Shown: positions 1 through 8,864, counted from the first letter of the stretch. The stretch: 64,000 nt of DNA from WLWS01 sp965243105 (GCA_965243105.1 CBDEUC010000003.1:2692966-2756965), one strand, 5' to 3'. Program-made: numbers and translations. The notes: generated by a model from the sequence alone, not told the origin.

Positions 1-2
1 AC

Positions 3-515
3 GCACCGGAACACTTCACTGTCGGGCTTGCTTGGCAGGCAAACCAGGATCTCACCCTTGTATTCGATGTACAGCGTATCCTGTTTGGTAATGTCGATGC
101 ACTGGGTAATCCTGGTCCTACTGCCCAGGAGCTGGCAGGAAACATTACTCCGGATCGATTGCTTGGCGCTGAAAACGGGATCGGCTTCGGCTGGCGCAAT
201 CAAACCGTGTTGAAGTTTGCGGGCGATTACAGGCTGAATGAAAAATGGACATTGCGCGCAGGATACAATCATTGCACCAGCCAGATACCGGATAGCCAGA
301 TGTTGTTCAACCTGATATCACCCGCCACTATTAACGACAACATCGCGGCGGGCGTGAGCTTTCGACCGAATAAAACTACCGAGTTTAGCCTCGCGCTCAT
401 GTGGGCATTCAAGAAAACGTCTACCGCTGAAAACACGGCCTTCTTTGGAACCCGTGCCGAGGGATGGATATCCCAGGGCTCAATCGATATTTCCTATTCC
501 AGGAAATTTAATTGA
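3..515 (+). CDS. FadL/TodX-family outer membrane channel, C-terminal part
   Basis: The reading frame is open from the window edge to the stop at 515, so only the last 170 or so residues are present. It shows alternating amphipathic beta strands (LTLVFDVQRILFG, KWTLRAGYNH, EFSLALMWAF, GSIDISYSRKFN) and ends in an aromatic-rich strand with C-terminal Phe-Asn, typical of an outer-membrane barrel. The segment after LTLVFDVQRI and the loop DALGNPGP resemble the OmpP1/FadL/TodX family, which passes long-chain fatty acids or aromatic hydrocarbons across the outer membrane. The substrate cannot be told from this fragment. The nearby aromatic-oxidation genes make a hydrophobic aromatic plausible, which is inference. 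Confidence 0.7.
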   Translation, partial: APEHFTVGLAWQANQDLTLVFDVQRILFGNVDALGNPGPTAQELAGNITPDRLLGAENGIGFGWRNQTVLKFAGDYRLNEKWTLRAGYNHCTSQIPDSQMLFNLISPATINDNIAAGVSFRPNKTTEFSLALMWAFKKTSTAENTAFFGTRAEGWISQGSIDISYSRKFN

Positions 516-557
516 TAAGGTTTTCGCTTGCGGATATTGAGGCAAGAACATATGCCC

Positions 558-1022
558 CTAGTAACTGACATCCAGTTTCCTGTGGTCCCAACTGACGATC
601 CTTGACGGCGTAATGACGATGGCTGTCTTCTTGCTACTGGATTTTCTTGTCATTTCTTCGATGTCTTCAGCCTGTTGTTCCGCCTGGTTACGGATGATGA
701 GCTTTTTTTCCATCGACTGAACTTCATCGGGATCGTCAAGCAGGCTTGCATCAGCATTGATAGAAACTCCTACCAGGTTTTCGTATTCATCCCCATCTTC
801 AAACAGGATCGCAATTTTCGAGTTACGCTGGAGGTTCCTGATTTTCTGGGACTTCGTATAGCTCACAAGAACAATACTTTTACCTGACACGAAAAACCAC
901 ATGGGTACCAGGTGCGGCGAACCATCCTTGTTGATGCTGCATACCTGTACCGTTTTTTGCGACTCGATGAATTGCCATATTTCATCTTCATCCATAGAAA
1001 TCGTGTCGCGCCTGTTGGGCAT
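558..1022 (-). CDS. PPOX-family split-barrel flavin protein
   Basis: A 154-residue protein of the pyridoxamine-5'-phosphate-oxidase-like split-barrel family (FMN, F420 or haem binders). The pattern is an N-terminal helix (EDEIWQFIESQ), then VQVCSINKDGSPHLVPMWFF, then a strand-turn with SQKIRNLQRNSKIAILFEDG, and a C-terminal IVSWDHRKLD that typically ends this family. The chosen start MPNRRDT overlaps the stop of the upstream DUF917 gene (TAATG), with AGGATCAGG just upstream as a weak ribosome site; a longer frame to 1112 lies wholly inside the DUF917 gene and is rejected. Translational coupling suggests a joint role, but no substrate can be named. Confidence 0.8.
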   Translation of the reverse strand: MPNRRDTISMDEDEIWQFIESQKTVQVCSINKDGSPHLVPMWFFVSGKSIVLVSYTKSQKIRNLQRNSKIAILFEDGDEYENLVGVSINADASLLDDPDEVQSMEKKLIIRNQAEQQAEDIEEMTRKSSSKKTAIVITPSRIVSWDHRKLDVSY

Positions 1023-2233
1023 TACCTGATCCTTTGTTCTACGGGAATGTAATCGACATCGTAGCCAAAGTAGCGGGGTTGAAATACCTCCAACCCGGCA
1101 GGTCTGCGCCACAGATCTGCCGCACGGTATGACAATACGGAGACTTCCTGCCCCCTTGTAAAATCGGGATTACTGATCCCTTCATGGCTCTTGCGATCAA
1201 TCATTGTTATGAGATCGGGGCATGTCGCGATGACCTTGCCATTCCTTGTCGCGACAAGGTGTTCGTTCTTGTATTGAAGGAAAAGTGTTTGACCATGATA
1301 TTTACCTCTTCCTTCAAGGGTGACATCACCAACCAGGAAACCATCGCTGTCTTCCCAGTTAAAATCCCGCACAACCCCGTCAAGCAGCCTGTAGCCATCG
1401 CCGGCATCCTGCGCGGCCTGCACTGGATCGGATCCAGATTTTTTTGCGTCGCGCACCGCGCGCCCGATTTTCGCTGACAGGGACAGGCTGTCCTGCACGA
1501 GAACATGTTCTGTTTTCGCAAGTGCGCCGTTGATAGCGGCATCGGTGACACCCACGAGCCGGCTAACCACTGACAGGGCTCGAAATATGTCCTCCTCGCG
1601 ACTGGGGTCCTGGACGCTTTCCAGGATCACCTGATCACCAAACTGCGTAGCGGCAGCGGCGGGTGTAATGGCATGACCTGCCACGCGTACCGAGTGCTGG
1701 TTGATTTCGGGTGTTGCACGGCCCACGGTGTCTGCATCAAGACTGGGCACACCCAGTCGCGCAGCCAGTGATAGGGCTTCCGCTGTACTCAGGGGACCTA
1801 TTTCGCCCACGATCACAGCAGAAAACTTCACGCCCAGGTGATCCTCAAGCAGCTTGAAGGAAGAGATGGTGGGTGCTTCATCCTTTTTTTTAATTCGATC
1901 CAGCCTTTGCTGCATTTCCTCGCTGACCGGCGCCAGGCTTTCCAGCGCATAGGGTGATGCAACCATTTCTTCGTCAGATAAATCGTGGACATTTAGCAGG
2001 CGAAAGGAATAGCCCGCTGCGACATCCGTGGCTATGAGTTCTCGTGCGGCGTCAAGACCTCCACCTCCGCCACAGCCGAGATAGCTACTACCCAGCAGTA
2101 TGTCTTCCAGCCTATCAGCATCAAGCCGCATCGCCTTAGTATTGCCGGTGTCTTTCCTCGCATTTGCCGCTTGCAGGGCTGCCCCGGCGCCAAGCGCCAC
2201 GCCCACACCCTGGATAAATTGTCTGCGATGCAT
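1022..2233 (-). CDS. DUF917 (S-methylthiohydantoin desulfurase-like) protein with Tat signal
   Basis: A 403-residue DUF917-family protein, the family often found next to hydantoinases and named for S-methylthiohydantoin desulfurase. Family marks are LGSSYLGCGGGGG near residue 50, VIVGEIGPLSTAEAL, and GHAITPAAAA in the middle. The N-terminus MHRRQFIQGVGVALGAGAA is a twin-arginine signal peptide ending near AANA, so this member looks exported folded, which is unusual for the family as I know it. The start is set by GGAG eight bases upstream of ATG at 2233; a longer frame to 2254 has no ribosome site. It is coupled to the FMN-barrel gene downstream. The real substrate is unknown. Confidence 0.75.
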   Translation of the reverse strand: MHRRQFIQGVGVALGAGAALQAANARKDTGNTKAMRLDADRLEDILLGSSYLGCGGGGGLDAARELIATDVAAGYSFRLLNVHDLSDEEMVASPYALESLAPVSEEMQQRLDRIKKKDEAPTISSFKLLEDHLGVKFSAVIVGEIGPLSTAEALSLAARLGVPSLDADTVGRATPEINQHSVRVAGHAITPAAAATQFGDQVILESVQDPSREEDIFRALSVVSRLVGVTDAAINGALAKTEHVLVQDSLSLSAKIGRAVRDAKKSGSDPVQAAQDAGDGYRLLDGVVRDFNWEDSDGFLVGDVTLEGRGKYHGQTLFLQYKNEHLVATRNGKVIATCPDLITMIDRKSHEGISNPDFTRGQEVSVLSYRAADLWRRPAGLEVFQPRYFGYDVDYIPVEQRIR

Positions 2234-2349
2234 TGTTCTTCTCCACAAGGACATGCCCTGAGATGTCGCTACCCTTGCCTGTAATTACTTCAAATTCGTC
2301 CGCCTCTACTGGCTAATGGTACTATCTCCTGAAATACCTTTAAACGGAT

Positions 2350-3165
2350 ATGGCGATGCTTGAACTTTATTACCTCGAGGAGTGTGACTCTATTTGTTCA
2401 AACCGGCCGCGCATGGCCCTTGCCGAGAAGGGCATCGAAGACTGGGTGCCGCACAGGATGGAACTGGTTAAACGCGACCAGTTCAAGCCCGAGTATTTAA
2501 AGCTAAATCCAAAGGCCCAGGTGCCCACGCTGGTTCACGATGGTCAGGTGATAAGAGAATCTTCGATTATTTGTAACTACATTGACGATCTCAGTGACGA
2601 ACCTGCGCTTAAACCCGCCAGCGCCGTCGACAGGGCACACATGCAGGAATGGATAAAGGACTGTGACGAGGCAGGTTACCAGGCAACAGCATCAATCAAT
2701 TTTGTCACCAAGTTCAGGTTGACCATACCCATCGAGGTGATGGAAGCCAGGTGGAAACAGGTTACCGACGTGGAACGGCTGCACCGCCAACAGTCCTGCA
2801 TACGAGAAGGTATGCAATCACCCTATGTCATCCGCGCTGTTGCATTTTATGAACGCCTTTTTAACAAGCTTGAAAACACCCTGGTGGATGGTCGCCCCTG
2901 GGTGATGGCTGAGCAGTACACGCTGGTGGAGATCAACCTTGCTCCATTCATCAAGGTGCTTGAACTGCTGCGTTTACTACCGCTATTTCTTGAAGACAGG
3001 CCCAATGCCAGTCGCTGGTGGCAGGAAGTTACAAGTCGCCCCAGCTATACGCAGCTGGAAGACTATCCCGGGCAGTCACAGGACGATGAGACTCCCCATG
3101 CGATCACGGGCCCGCAGGTTATTGATGAAGTCAGGGAGCTGCTTGCTGGAATTCGCAACACGTAA
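2350..3165 (+). CDS. Glutathione S-transferase family protein
   Basis: A 271-residue cytosolic GST-like protein. The N-terminal thioredoxin fold reads LELYYLEECDSICSNRPRMAL, followed by the cis-Pro segment QVPTLVHDGQ and the glutathione-contacting RESSIICNYID. An all-helical C-terminal domain follows from about residue 90 (RAHMQEWIKDCDEAGY, FYERLFNKLENTL). It is about 50 residues longer than typical GSTs, with the extra length in the helical half, as in some bacterial dehalogenase or etherase-type GSTs. Its stop lies 24 bases before the spermidine-dehydrogenase-like gene, so the two probably share a transcript. A detoxification or dehalogenation role is likely, but the substrate is unknown. 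Confidence 0.8.
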   Translation: MAMLELYYLEECDSICSNRPRMALAEKGIEDWVPHRMELVKRDQFKPEYLKLNPKAQVPTLVHDGQVIRESSIICNYIDDLSDEPALKPASAVDRAHMQEWIKDCDEAGYQATASINFVTKFRLTIPIEVMEARWKQVTDVERLHRQQSCIREGMQSPYVIRAVAFYERLFNKLENTLVDGRPWVMAEQYTLVEINLAPFIKVLELLRLLPLFLEDRPNASRWWQEVTSRPSYTQLEDYPGQSQDDETPHAITGPQVIDEVRELLAGIRNT

Positions 3166-3188
3166 CTGGTTTCCCGAGGGGCGGCTGC

Positions 3189-5069
3189 GTGAAAACCCGA
3201 TCCGATATCGAGCTTGGAATGCAAAAGAAAATCACCCGGCGTGATTTTCTGAACGGTGCAAGTATTGCCATCGGGGCATCCCTGCTTCCCGGATCAGTCG
3301 CAGGGGCTGACAGGGCGGGCCCCGCAAGCGTTTATTACCCACCGCTACTGAGCGGAATGCGCGGTAGCCACCCGGGCTCCTATGAAAATGCCCACGCCCT
3401 GCGTGACGGAAAACAATGGCAGGGAACTAATACTGGAGAGAAGTATGATCTCGTTGTGGTGGGCGCGGGGATTAGCGGGCTTTCGGCAGCGCATTACTAT
3501 GCCCACGCGGCCGGTGACAGGGCAAGGATACTCATCCTGGACAACCATGATGATTTTGGCGGTCATGCAAAGCGAAATGAGTTTGTCATCAATGGCCGTA
3601 CCCTTATCGGTTATGGTGGGACTGAATCCATTGAGTCGCCGGGGTCGTATCCGAAAGTTGCCAGCGATCTAATCAGGGAGCTCGGTATCGATACGGGGCG
3701 ATTCTATAGCGCCTTTGATCGTGAGCTTTACGACTCCCTGGGTCTCAGGCGCGGCACATTTTTTAACAGGGAATCCTTTGGTGCCGATCATCTTGCCCCG
3801 GGAAGTGCGCTGGACCCCGGGATACTCAGCGATATTCCAATGAGTAATGAAGGCAAGACCGGGCTGACAAGACTTCTCAGAAATGAAACCAACTACCTGC
3901 CAGCTATGTCACCCGCAGAACGCCTGGCGTTATTAAGGCACATGAGCTATCGCGACTATCTAAAGCAGCACGCGGGCATGAATGATGAAGTTCTCAGGTA
4001 TGCGCAAACCCTGCCAAGCAATACCTGGGCGATCGGTGCAGATGGTTTGCCCGCCGCCGCCGCATGGAGTGCTGGCAGCCCCGGCTTTGCCGACATGGAC
4101 CTGGGTTTCCAGGCTTACCGTGATGAAGACGCTGAGCCCTGGATATTTCACTTTCCTGACGGTAACGCCTCAATAGCGCGCATGCTGGTGAGGCGCATGA
4201 TACCTGCAGTAGCGAGTGGTAACGACATGGAAGACATTGTTACTGATGCCTTTAACTATGATCGGCTTGATGAGCCGGGTTCCGCGGTGAGAGTTCGCCT
4301 TAACAGCACGGTGGTCAGGGCAAAGCACTCGGGCAAAAACCAGTCGGGGCCTGTCACCGTGACCTATGTAAAGGGAAGAAATGCGCACAGTGTTACGGCG
4401 GGTAATGTGGTCATGGCAGGTTATCACGCCATGGTTCCAGCCCTTTGCCCGGAGATCCCCGAGGCGCAGCGTTATGCCTTGTCGACGGCCCAGCGCGCAC
4501 CCATCGTTTTTACCAATGTCCTGATTCGAAACTGGCGCAGTTTTCAAAATCTCGGCGTGGATTATATTTATTGCCCCGAAAGCTATCACAACAGCATCGA
4601 ACTGGATTTTCCCGTGAGCCTGGGCGATTACAAGTGTTCAAGATCGCCGGATGAACCGATGATCCTTCACCTGGTGCGAACACCGGGGCAACCTGGCCTG
4701 GGCGCCTACGAACAATTCAGGGCAGGCAAGCGGGATTTGCTGGCCACCTCTTTTGAAACATTTGAACGAAACGTTCGTGACCAGCTGGCGCGAGCACTTG
4801 AAGGAGGAGGCTTTGACCCGGCCCGGGATATTGCCGGCATTACGGTCAACCGCTGGCCCCACGGCTATGCCTATGGTCACGATCCGGATAGTGGTGAGAT
4901 CGCCTTTGAACCGCAGCTATGGCCCGATGCTCAAAGGCATTGGCAAAGGGCAAGGAAACGTTTTGGTAATATCAGCTTTGCTGGCACAGATGCGGCTTCC
5001 AATGCCATGACCGAGGCGGCCATCGAAGAAGCCTACCGCGCTATTGAAGATCTCAAACCCATCCAGTAA
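3189..5069 (+). CDS. Tat-exported FAD oxidoreductase, spermidine dehydrogenase-like (paralogue 1)
   Basis: A 626-residue flavoprotein. It has a twin-arginine signal (ITRRDFLNGASIAIGASLL, about residues 15-33), then a conserved segment YYPPLLSGMRGSHPGSYENAHALRDG, a Rossmann FAD site YDLVVVGAGISGLSAAHYYA (about 85-104) and the acidic-turn motif ILDNHDDFGGHAKRNEF. The C-terminus TDAASNAMTEAAIEEAYRAI closes the flavin fold. Layout, length and signal match bacterial spermidine dehydrogenase (SpdH, Pseudomonas/Citrobacter), which oxidises polyamines in the periplasm; this is from memory of the family, and the substrate here may differ. The GTG start aligns codon for codon with the ATG of paralogue 3 at 47315 and has GAGG upstream. 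It follows the GST gene by 23 bases. Confidence 0.75.
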   Translation: MKTRSDIELGMQKKITRRDFLNGASIAIGASLLPGSVAGADRAGPASVYYPPLLSGMRGSHPGSYENAHALRDGKQWQGTNTGEKYDLVVVGAGISGLSAAHYYAHAAGDRARILILDNHDDFGGHAKRNEFVINGRTLIGYGGTESIESPGSYPKVASDLIRELGIDTGRFYSAFDRELYDSLGLRRGTFFNRESFGADHLAPGSALDPGILSDIPMSNEGKTGLTRLLRNETNYLPAMSPAERLALLRHMSYRDYLKQHAGMNDEVLRYAQTLPSNTWAIGADGLPAAAAWSAGSPGFADMDLGFQAYRDEDAEPWIFHFPDGNASIARMLVRRMIPAVASGNDMEDIVTDAFNYDRLDEPGSAVRVRLNSTVVRAKHSGKNQSGPVTVTYVKGRNAHSVTAGNVVMAGYHAMVPALCPEIPEAQRYALSTAQRAPIVFTNVLIRNWRSFQNLGVDYIYCPESYHNSIELDFPVSLGDYKCSRSPDEPMILHLVRTPGQPGLGAYEQFRAGKRDLLATSFETFERNVRDQLARALEGGGFDPARDIAGITVNRWPHGYAYGHDPDSGEIAFEPQLWPDAQRHWQRARKRFGNISFAGTDAASNAMTEAAIEEAYRAIEDLKPIQ

Positions 5070-5083
5070 GCCGGGACACCTCG

Positions 5084-6007
5084 TTAGTCTCTTTCTTCGT
5101 AGGACTCATTTATTTCATTTAACAGGCTACGCAACCAGGTATGCATGGGGTTGTGATGATTCCTGGCATGCCAGTACAGGTAAAAATTTGCGTCAGTCGT
5201 CTGCAAGGGCGGATCCATGATGGCAACCTGCGGCGTGTTTTTAACCTGGCTGGCAATCTTGCTGGGAATAGTGAAGAGGATGTCCGAGGTTTTACACACA
5301 TGGGGAACGAGCAAAAAGTGAGGGATATGCAGGACTACCTTGCGCTCCAGTCCCAGCTGTTTTAGCGCTCGGTCGACGAGTCCTTCGCCTCTTCCTTCAG
5401 GGGACACCAGGCCGTGGTCAAGCTCAACAAAGCTATCGAGATCCAGCCTGTTATTCATTTTTTTTGCCAGCGATGGACGGCACACCGTGACATGGTGATC
5501 GGAAAACAGACGGCGCCGATGATAGCGTGCACCGCTGCTATCCAGCGCCGTTATCACGTAATCAGCGATGTTGTTATCCAGCACTGAAAAGTCACCACCA
5601 ATCATCTGCAGGATCCGTATTTTTAATCCCGGTGCTTTTTTTCTTACCGTGGCTACGAGCCGTGGAACAAACAGCAGCATCTCCATGTCCAGCATGGCCA
5701 GTCGAATTTCAGCGGAGACATTTGCCGGGTTGAATTCGGGTACATGGACCAGTTGTTCAATACTGGATAAGACATCATGCAGTGGATCAACAAGGGCCTT
5801 TGCACGTGGGGTGAGGTCGAGCCCGCGACCGCTACTTACCAGCAGTTCGTCATCAAGCAGGATGCGAAGTCGCGCCAGCGCGCGACTCATGGCGGGTTGA
5901 CTCATTCCCAGCATGCTTGCCGCACGGGAAATGTGTTTTTCCCTGAGCAGGACTTCAAGCGCCACCAGCGTGTTGACATCAAAATTTCGAATATTCGTTT
6001 GACGCAT
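5084..6007 (-). CDS. LysR-family transcriptional regulator
   Basis: A 307-residue LysR regulator. The winged helix-turn-helix spans roughly residues 8-65 (FDVNTLVALEVLLREKHISRAASMLGMSQPAMSRALARLR), with a ligand-binding domain after it (EIRLAMLDMEMLLFVPRLVATV). It is divergent from the cytochrome gene of the methylhydroxylase-like trio, and their shared upstream region holds an interrupted dyad at 6018-6032 of the LysR box type. It most likely controls the 6138-8817 operon and itself in response to a phenolic inducer. That target is inferred from position only. It converges on the upstream flavoprotein gene with 14 bases between stops. Confidence 0.88.
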   Translation of the reverse strand: MRQTNIRNFDVNTLVALEVLLREKHISRAASMLGMSQPAMSRALARLRILLDDELLVSSGRGLDLTPRAKALVDPLHDVLSSIEQLVHVPEFNPANVSAEIRLAMLDMEMLLFVPRLVATVRKKAPGLKIRILQMIGGDFSVLDNNIADYVITALDSSGARYHRRRLFSDHHVTVCRPSLAKKMNNRLDLDSFVELDHGLVSPEGRGEGLVDRALKQLGLERKVVLHIPHFLLVPHVCKTSDILFTIPSKIASQVKNTPQVAIMDPPLQTTDANFYLYWHARNHHNPMHTWLRSLLNEINESYEERD

Positions 6008-6017
6008 AGCTAATATA

Positions 6018-6032
6018 ATAATTATGCATTAT
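6018..6032. promoter_or_regulatory. Candidate LysR box in the divergent region
   Basis: ATAAT-TATGC-ATTAT is a perfect interrupted dyad with five-base arms and the T-N11-A spacing of LysR boxes. It begins 10 bases upstream of the lysR start codon and about 105 bases upstream of the cytochrome gene, the position expected for autoregulation combined with activation of the divergent operon. AT-rich flanks make chance occurrence possible. Confidence 0.4.
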
Positions 6033-6137
6033 ACGTATCATGCTGATTGCGGTAGATTATTTCAAGTTACAATAGTCTTTGTACTGTTAGAGATACAGGA
6101 TGTTTCATGCAACCTTCATACAGCGGACACAAGCACT

Positions 6138-6551
6138 ATGAATACGACCAGTACTACGCAGTTTCAAACCCTGTCCGGGCGTTATCTACGAGTCTTTCCG
6201 TCTCCTGTAAAAATACTCCCGGGCTTCTTACTGCTGATATGTCTCTGCATGACAGGCAAGCCTGTCTTCGCTGAGCAGTCGGCGAACGAGTGGAAGAATG
6301 CGGAACACCTGTACGAGCGCACCTGTGCCTACTGCCATGAACTCGGGGTGGGACCCTACCTGAAAGGGCGCAAGTTACCGAGTGCCTATTTCAAGCTGCG
6401 CTTACGCGCTGGTTTTCGTGCCATGCCGGCTTTTAAGCCCAGTGAAATCAGCGACAGCGACGCGGACATGCTGGGCAAGTGGCTTGAAGAGTCTGAAGCT
6501 GAAGAACAGCATGCCAAGGGTGCGCAGTACAGGCCGAGGCCGTCGAAATGA
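6138..6551 (+). CDS. Cytochrome c subunit of p-cresol methylhydroxylase-like enzyme
   Basis: A 137-residue exported c-type cytochrome. A membrane-spanning signal (ILPGFLLLICLCMTG, ending PVFA) precedes the single haem site CAYCH (Cys63, Cys66, His67); Met96 in FRAMPAF is the likely sixth ligand, followed by KPSEIS. In p-cresol methylhydroxylase the PchC cytochrome takes electrons from the flavin of PchF; the same pairing holds here with the flavoprotein at 7267. The ATG at 6138 is chosen because an upstream in-frame ATG at 6024 would overlap the LysR operator; the ribosome site is weak, so the start is uncertain. The stop overlaps the next start (ATGA). Confidence 0.75.
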   Translation: MNTTSTTQFQTLSGRYLRVFPSPVKILPGFLLLICLCMTGKPVFAEQSANEWKNAEHLYERTCAYCHELGVGPYLKGRKLPSAYFKLRLRAGFRAMPAFKPSEISDSDADMLGKWLEESEAEEQHAKGAQYRPRPSK

Positions 6552-7270
6552 TTGGTCGCAGGGATTTTTTCAAGACCAGTCTTGGTGGTGTACTGGTGTT
6601 AAATACAATTACACCGCTTGCTTCAATCGTGAAAAACCTGGGAAGCGGCAGCAGTGAAGTTTCGCTAATCCGTGGACTCGATCTTGAGTGCAAGACCTTT
6701 GTGGATTGCCTCGCGGGTGTCAATGCGCCCTCGGAGGTTATTCCCTTTGATGCCTCTGCCTATCATATCGCCATGGTGCGCCAGCGTCTGAATTACCTGC
6801 AGGAGAATTTCGCCGGCCCTGTTTACCTTTCAGGCTTTGTCGGCGCTCACGCAAACCCGGTGTTGGAAACCCTGTTTCGAGACGTGGGCGCTGCCTTACT
6901 GGTACGCGGAGAACACGTGAGTCGCAAGGGGTATGAAGCCCACGTGTTTCACACCACGGCTCAAAGCCGTGGAGCCGCCAGCCTGTTTAGCCAGGCACTG
7001 GACGGTCACCTGCCGGGAGAATCAGTCAGGGAAGTCAGTATTGGCCAGGGTGAAGTGCCTGTTCTGAAAAGGCCTTTTGCAATACAACAGGACGGCAACC
7101 GCCTCGCCGCCCTCGGCAGGGTGTATAGCCAACTGCTGTCAGCGGAGTTTGATCAGGGGGCAGTTGAACTTGATACAGCAAGCCATGAAGGTGGCTTTTT
7201 AAACCATGAAAGCTTCATTTTCAGGGTTGAGGGAAAACACAGGAACAAGCAAAAGAGGACCCAGGCATGA
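6548..7270 (+). CDS. Tat-signal protein between cytochrome and flavoprotein genes (PchX-position)
   Basis: A 240-residue protein with a twin-arginine signal at the very N-terminus (MIGRRDFFKTSLGGVLVLN). I recognise no catalytic motif. It starts within the stop of the cytochrome gene (ATGA) and its stop overlaps the flavoprotein start, so the three are translationally coupled. The order cytochrome, unknown, flavoprotein matches what I recall of the Pseudomonas putida pch cluster, where pchX of unknown function lies between pchC and pchF. A shorter protein with similar signal and position accompanies the second module at 57864. A chaperone or export/assembly role for the flavocytochrome is plausible but unproven. 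Confidence 0.65.
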   Translation: MIGRRDFFKTSLGGVLVLNTITPLASIVKNLGSGSSEVSLIRGLDLECKTFVDCLAGVNAPSEVIPFDASAYHIAMVRQRLNYLQENFAGPVYLSGFVGAHANPVLETLFRDVGAALLVRGEHVSRKGYEAHVFHTTAQSRGAASLFSQALDGHLPGESVREVSIGQGEVPVLKRPFAIQQDGNRLAALGRVYSQLLSAEFDQGAVELDTASHEGGFLNHESFIFRVEGKHRNKQKRTQA

Positions 7271-8817
7271 CAGATAAAGAATTTGTAGTACTGCCCCCGG
7301 GTGTCAGCGCCAGCAAGTTTCGTGACGCCATAAAGAAATTTCGCGACATCGTTGGCAGCGATAACGTGGTCACTTCCGCCGAGATGATCGCGGCCTATAC
7401 CAAGATCATGATCCCGGAGGATGAGGCAAAGCACACTCCGCCCGGTGCCATCATGCCAAAGACCACCGAGGAAGTGCAGAAGATCCTCGCTGTCTGTAAT
7501 GAATTCAAGATTTCCGTCTGGCCCATCTCCACCGGCCGTAATTTTGGCTATGGTTCGGCGGCACCTGCAAAAACCGGCAGCATGGTGCTGGACCTGCGTC
7601 GCATGAACAAGATTATCGAGGTCGATGAAGACCTTGGTTACGCGCTTGTTGAAGCAGGTGTCACCTACCAGCAACTGGCGGACTATATTGAAGAGAACAA
7701 CCTCGCGCTCTGGCTGGATACGCCCATGCCGGCACCGGTGGCAAGCCCGACCGGTAACACGCTGGATCGCGGAGTAGGGTATACCCCCTATGGTGAACAC
7801 TTCATGTTCCAGTGTGGCATGGAAGTCGTACTGGCAAACGGGGAAGTGTTACGCACCGGAATGGGAGCACTTGAAGGTTCCAATACCTGGCAGGTATTCA
7901 AGTGGGGCTTCGGTCCCTACCTGGACGGTATATTCACCCAGTCGAATTACGGCGTTGTCACCAAGATGGGTTTCTGGCTGATGCCAAAACCACCTGCCTA
8001 CAAGCCTTTCCTGGTGAAGTATCCAAAAGAGAAAGATATCGTCGCGGCGATTGATACGATTCGACCGCTTCGCCTGAACCAGATCATTGCCAACGCGGGA
8101 ACTGTTTCAAACGCGCAATGGGAACTGGCTGTAACCGAGCGCAAGCACGAAGTGTGGGATGGCAAGGGACAGATACCCAGCGATGTTGCCATTAGCGAAG
8201 CGAAAAAGCGCGGTCACGGGGCGTGGAATGTCTACGCGGCGCTCTACGGGACACCGGAACAGGTGGAAGTAAACTGGAAGATGGTTAAAGGCGCCTTTGA
8301 AGCCTCGGGCGGAGAGATATTGACTGAAAAAGATCTTGATGCGGAAAGCTTTCACTGGAATTACCGAAAGGACATGATGTCCGGCACACTATCCATGCAT
8401 GAATTCGGGCTTTATAACTGGCGCGGCGGCGGTGGGTCGACGTGGTTTGCGCCGGTGTCACAGGCTCGTGGCAGCGAAACTCTCAAGCAAATGGAAATGG
8501 CAAAGGCCATTCTCAAGGAATTTGGTATTGATTACGTGGCGCTGTTCATTATCGGCTGGCGCGACATGCATCATATCGTTGATATGCTGTATGACCGTTC
8601 TGACCTCGACGAGAGACAGCGCGCCTATGACTGCTATGACAAGCTGCTACATGATTTTGCAGCGGAAGGTTATGGAATTTATCGAGCCAACACCGCGTTC
8701 ATGGATAAAACGGCGGCGCTATATGGTTCGGTAAAGCACGATGTCAATATTGCTATCAAGAAGGCGCTGGACCCCAACGGTATCATCGCACCCGGTAAGT
8801 CCGGTATTGATATCTGA
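7267..8817 (+). CDS. FAD flavoprotein of VAO/PCMH family (4-alkylphenol methylhydroxylase-like)
   Basis: A 516-residue member of the vanillyl-alcohol oxidase / p-cresol methylhydroxylase family. The FAD-binding domain has the PP-loop STGRNFGYG (88-96) and LDLRRMNKIIEVDEDLGYALVEAG. The cap domain follows from about 240. MHH (434-436) lies where vanillyl-alcohol oxidase carries the histidine that bonds covalently to FAD. Tyr472-Arg473 match its phenolate-binding Tyr-Arg pair, and the end DPNGIIAPGKSG is diagnostic. The expected reaction is oxidation of a p-alkylphenol to the alcohol or aldehyde with electrons to the cytochrome at 6138. The protein has no signal of its own; export with a partner or a periplasmic-facing complex is a known puzzle of the family. 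Confidence 0.85.
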   Translation: MTDKEFVVLPPGVSASKFRDAIKKFRDIVGSDNVVTSAEMIAAYTKIMIPEDEAKHTPPGAIMPKTTEEVQKILAVCNEFKISVWPISTGRNFGYGSAAPAKTGSMVLDLRRMNKIIEVDEDLGYALVEAGVTYQQLADYIEENNLALWLDTPMPAPVASPTGNTLDRGVGYTPYGEHFMFQCGMEVVLANGEVLRTGMGALEGSNTWQVFKWGFGPYLDGIFTQSNYGVVTKMGFWLMPKPPAYKPFLVKYPKEKDIVAAIDTIRPLRLNQIIANAGTVSNAQWELAVTERKHEVWDGKGQIPSDVAISEAKKRGHGAWNVYAALYGTPEQVEVNWKMVKGAFEASGGEILTEKDLDAESFHWNYRKDMMSGTLSMHEFGLYNWRGGGGSTWFAPVSQARGSETLKQMEMAKAILKEFGIDYVALFIIGWRDMHHIVDMLYDRSDLDERQRAYDCYDKLLHDFAAEGYGIYRANTAFMDKTAALYGSVKHDVNIAIKKALDPNGIIAPGKSGIDI

Positions 8818-8864
8818 TATACAAGGCCCCGGTATCCAGCAAATATAGAAATACTTAACAGCAA

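Noticed and set aside
6024..6137. Longer cytochrome start at 6024
   Set aside because: It would begin within the LysR promoter dyad and add a segment unlike a signal peptide; the ATG at 6138 leaves a normal signal and haem spacing.
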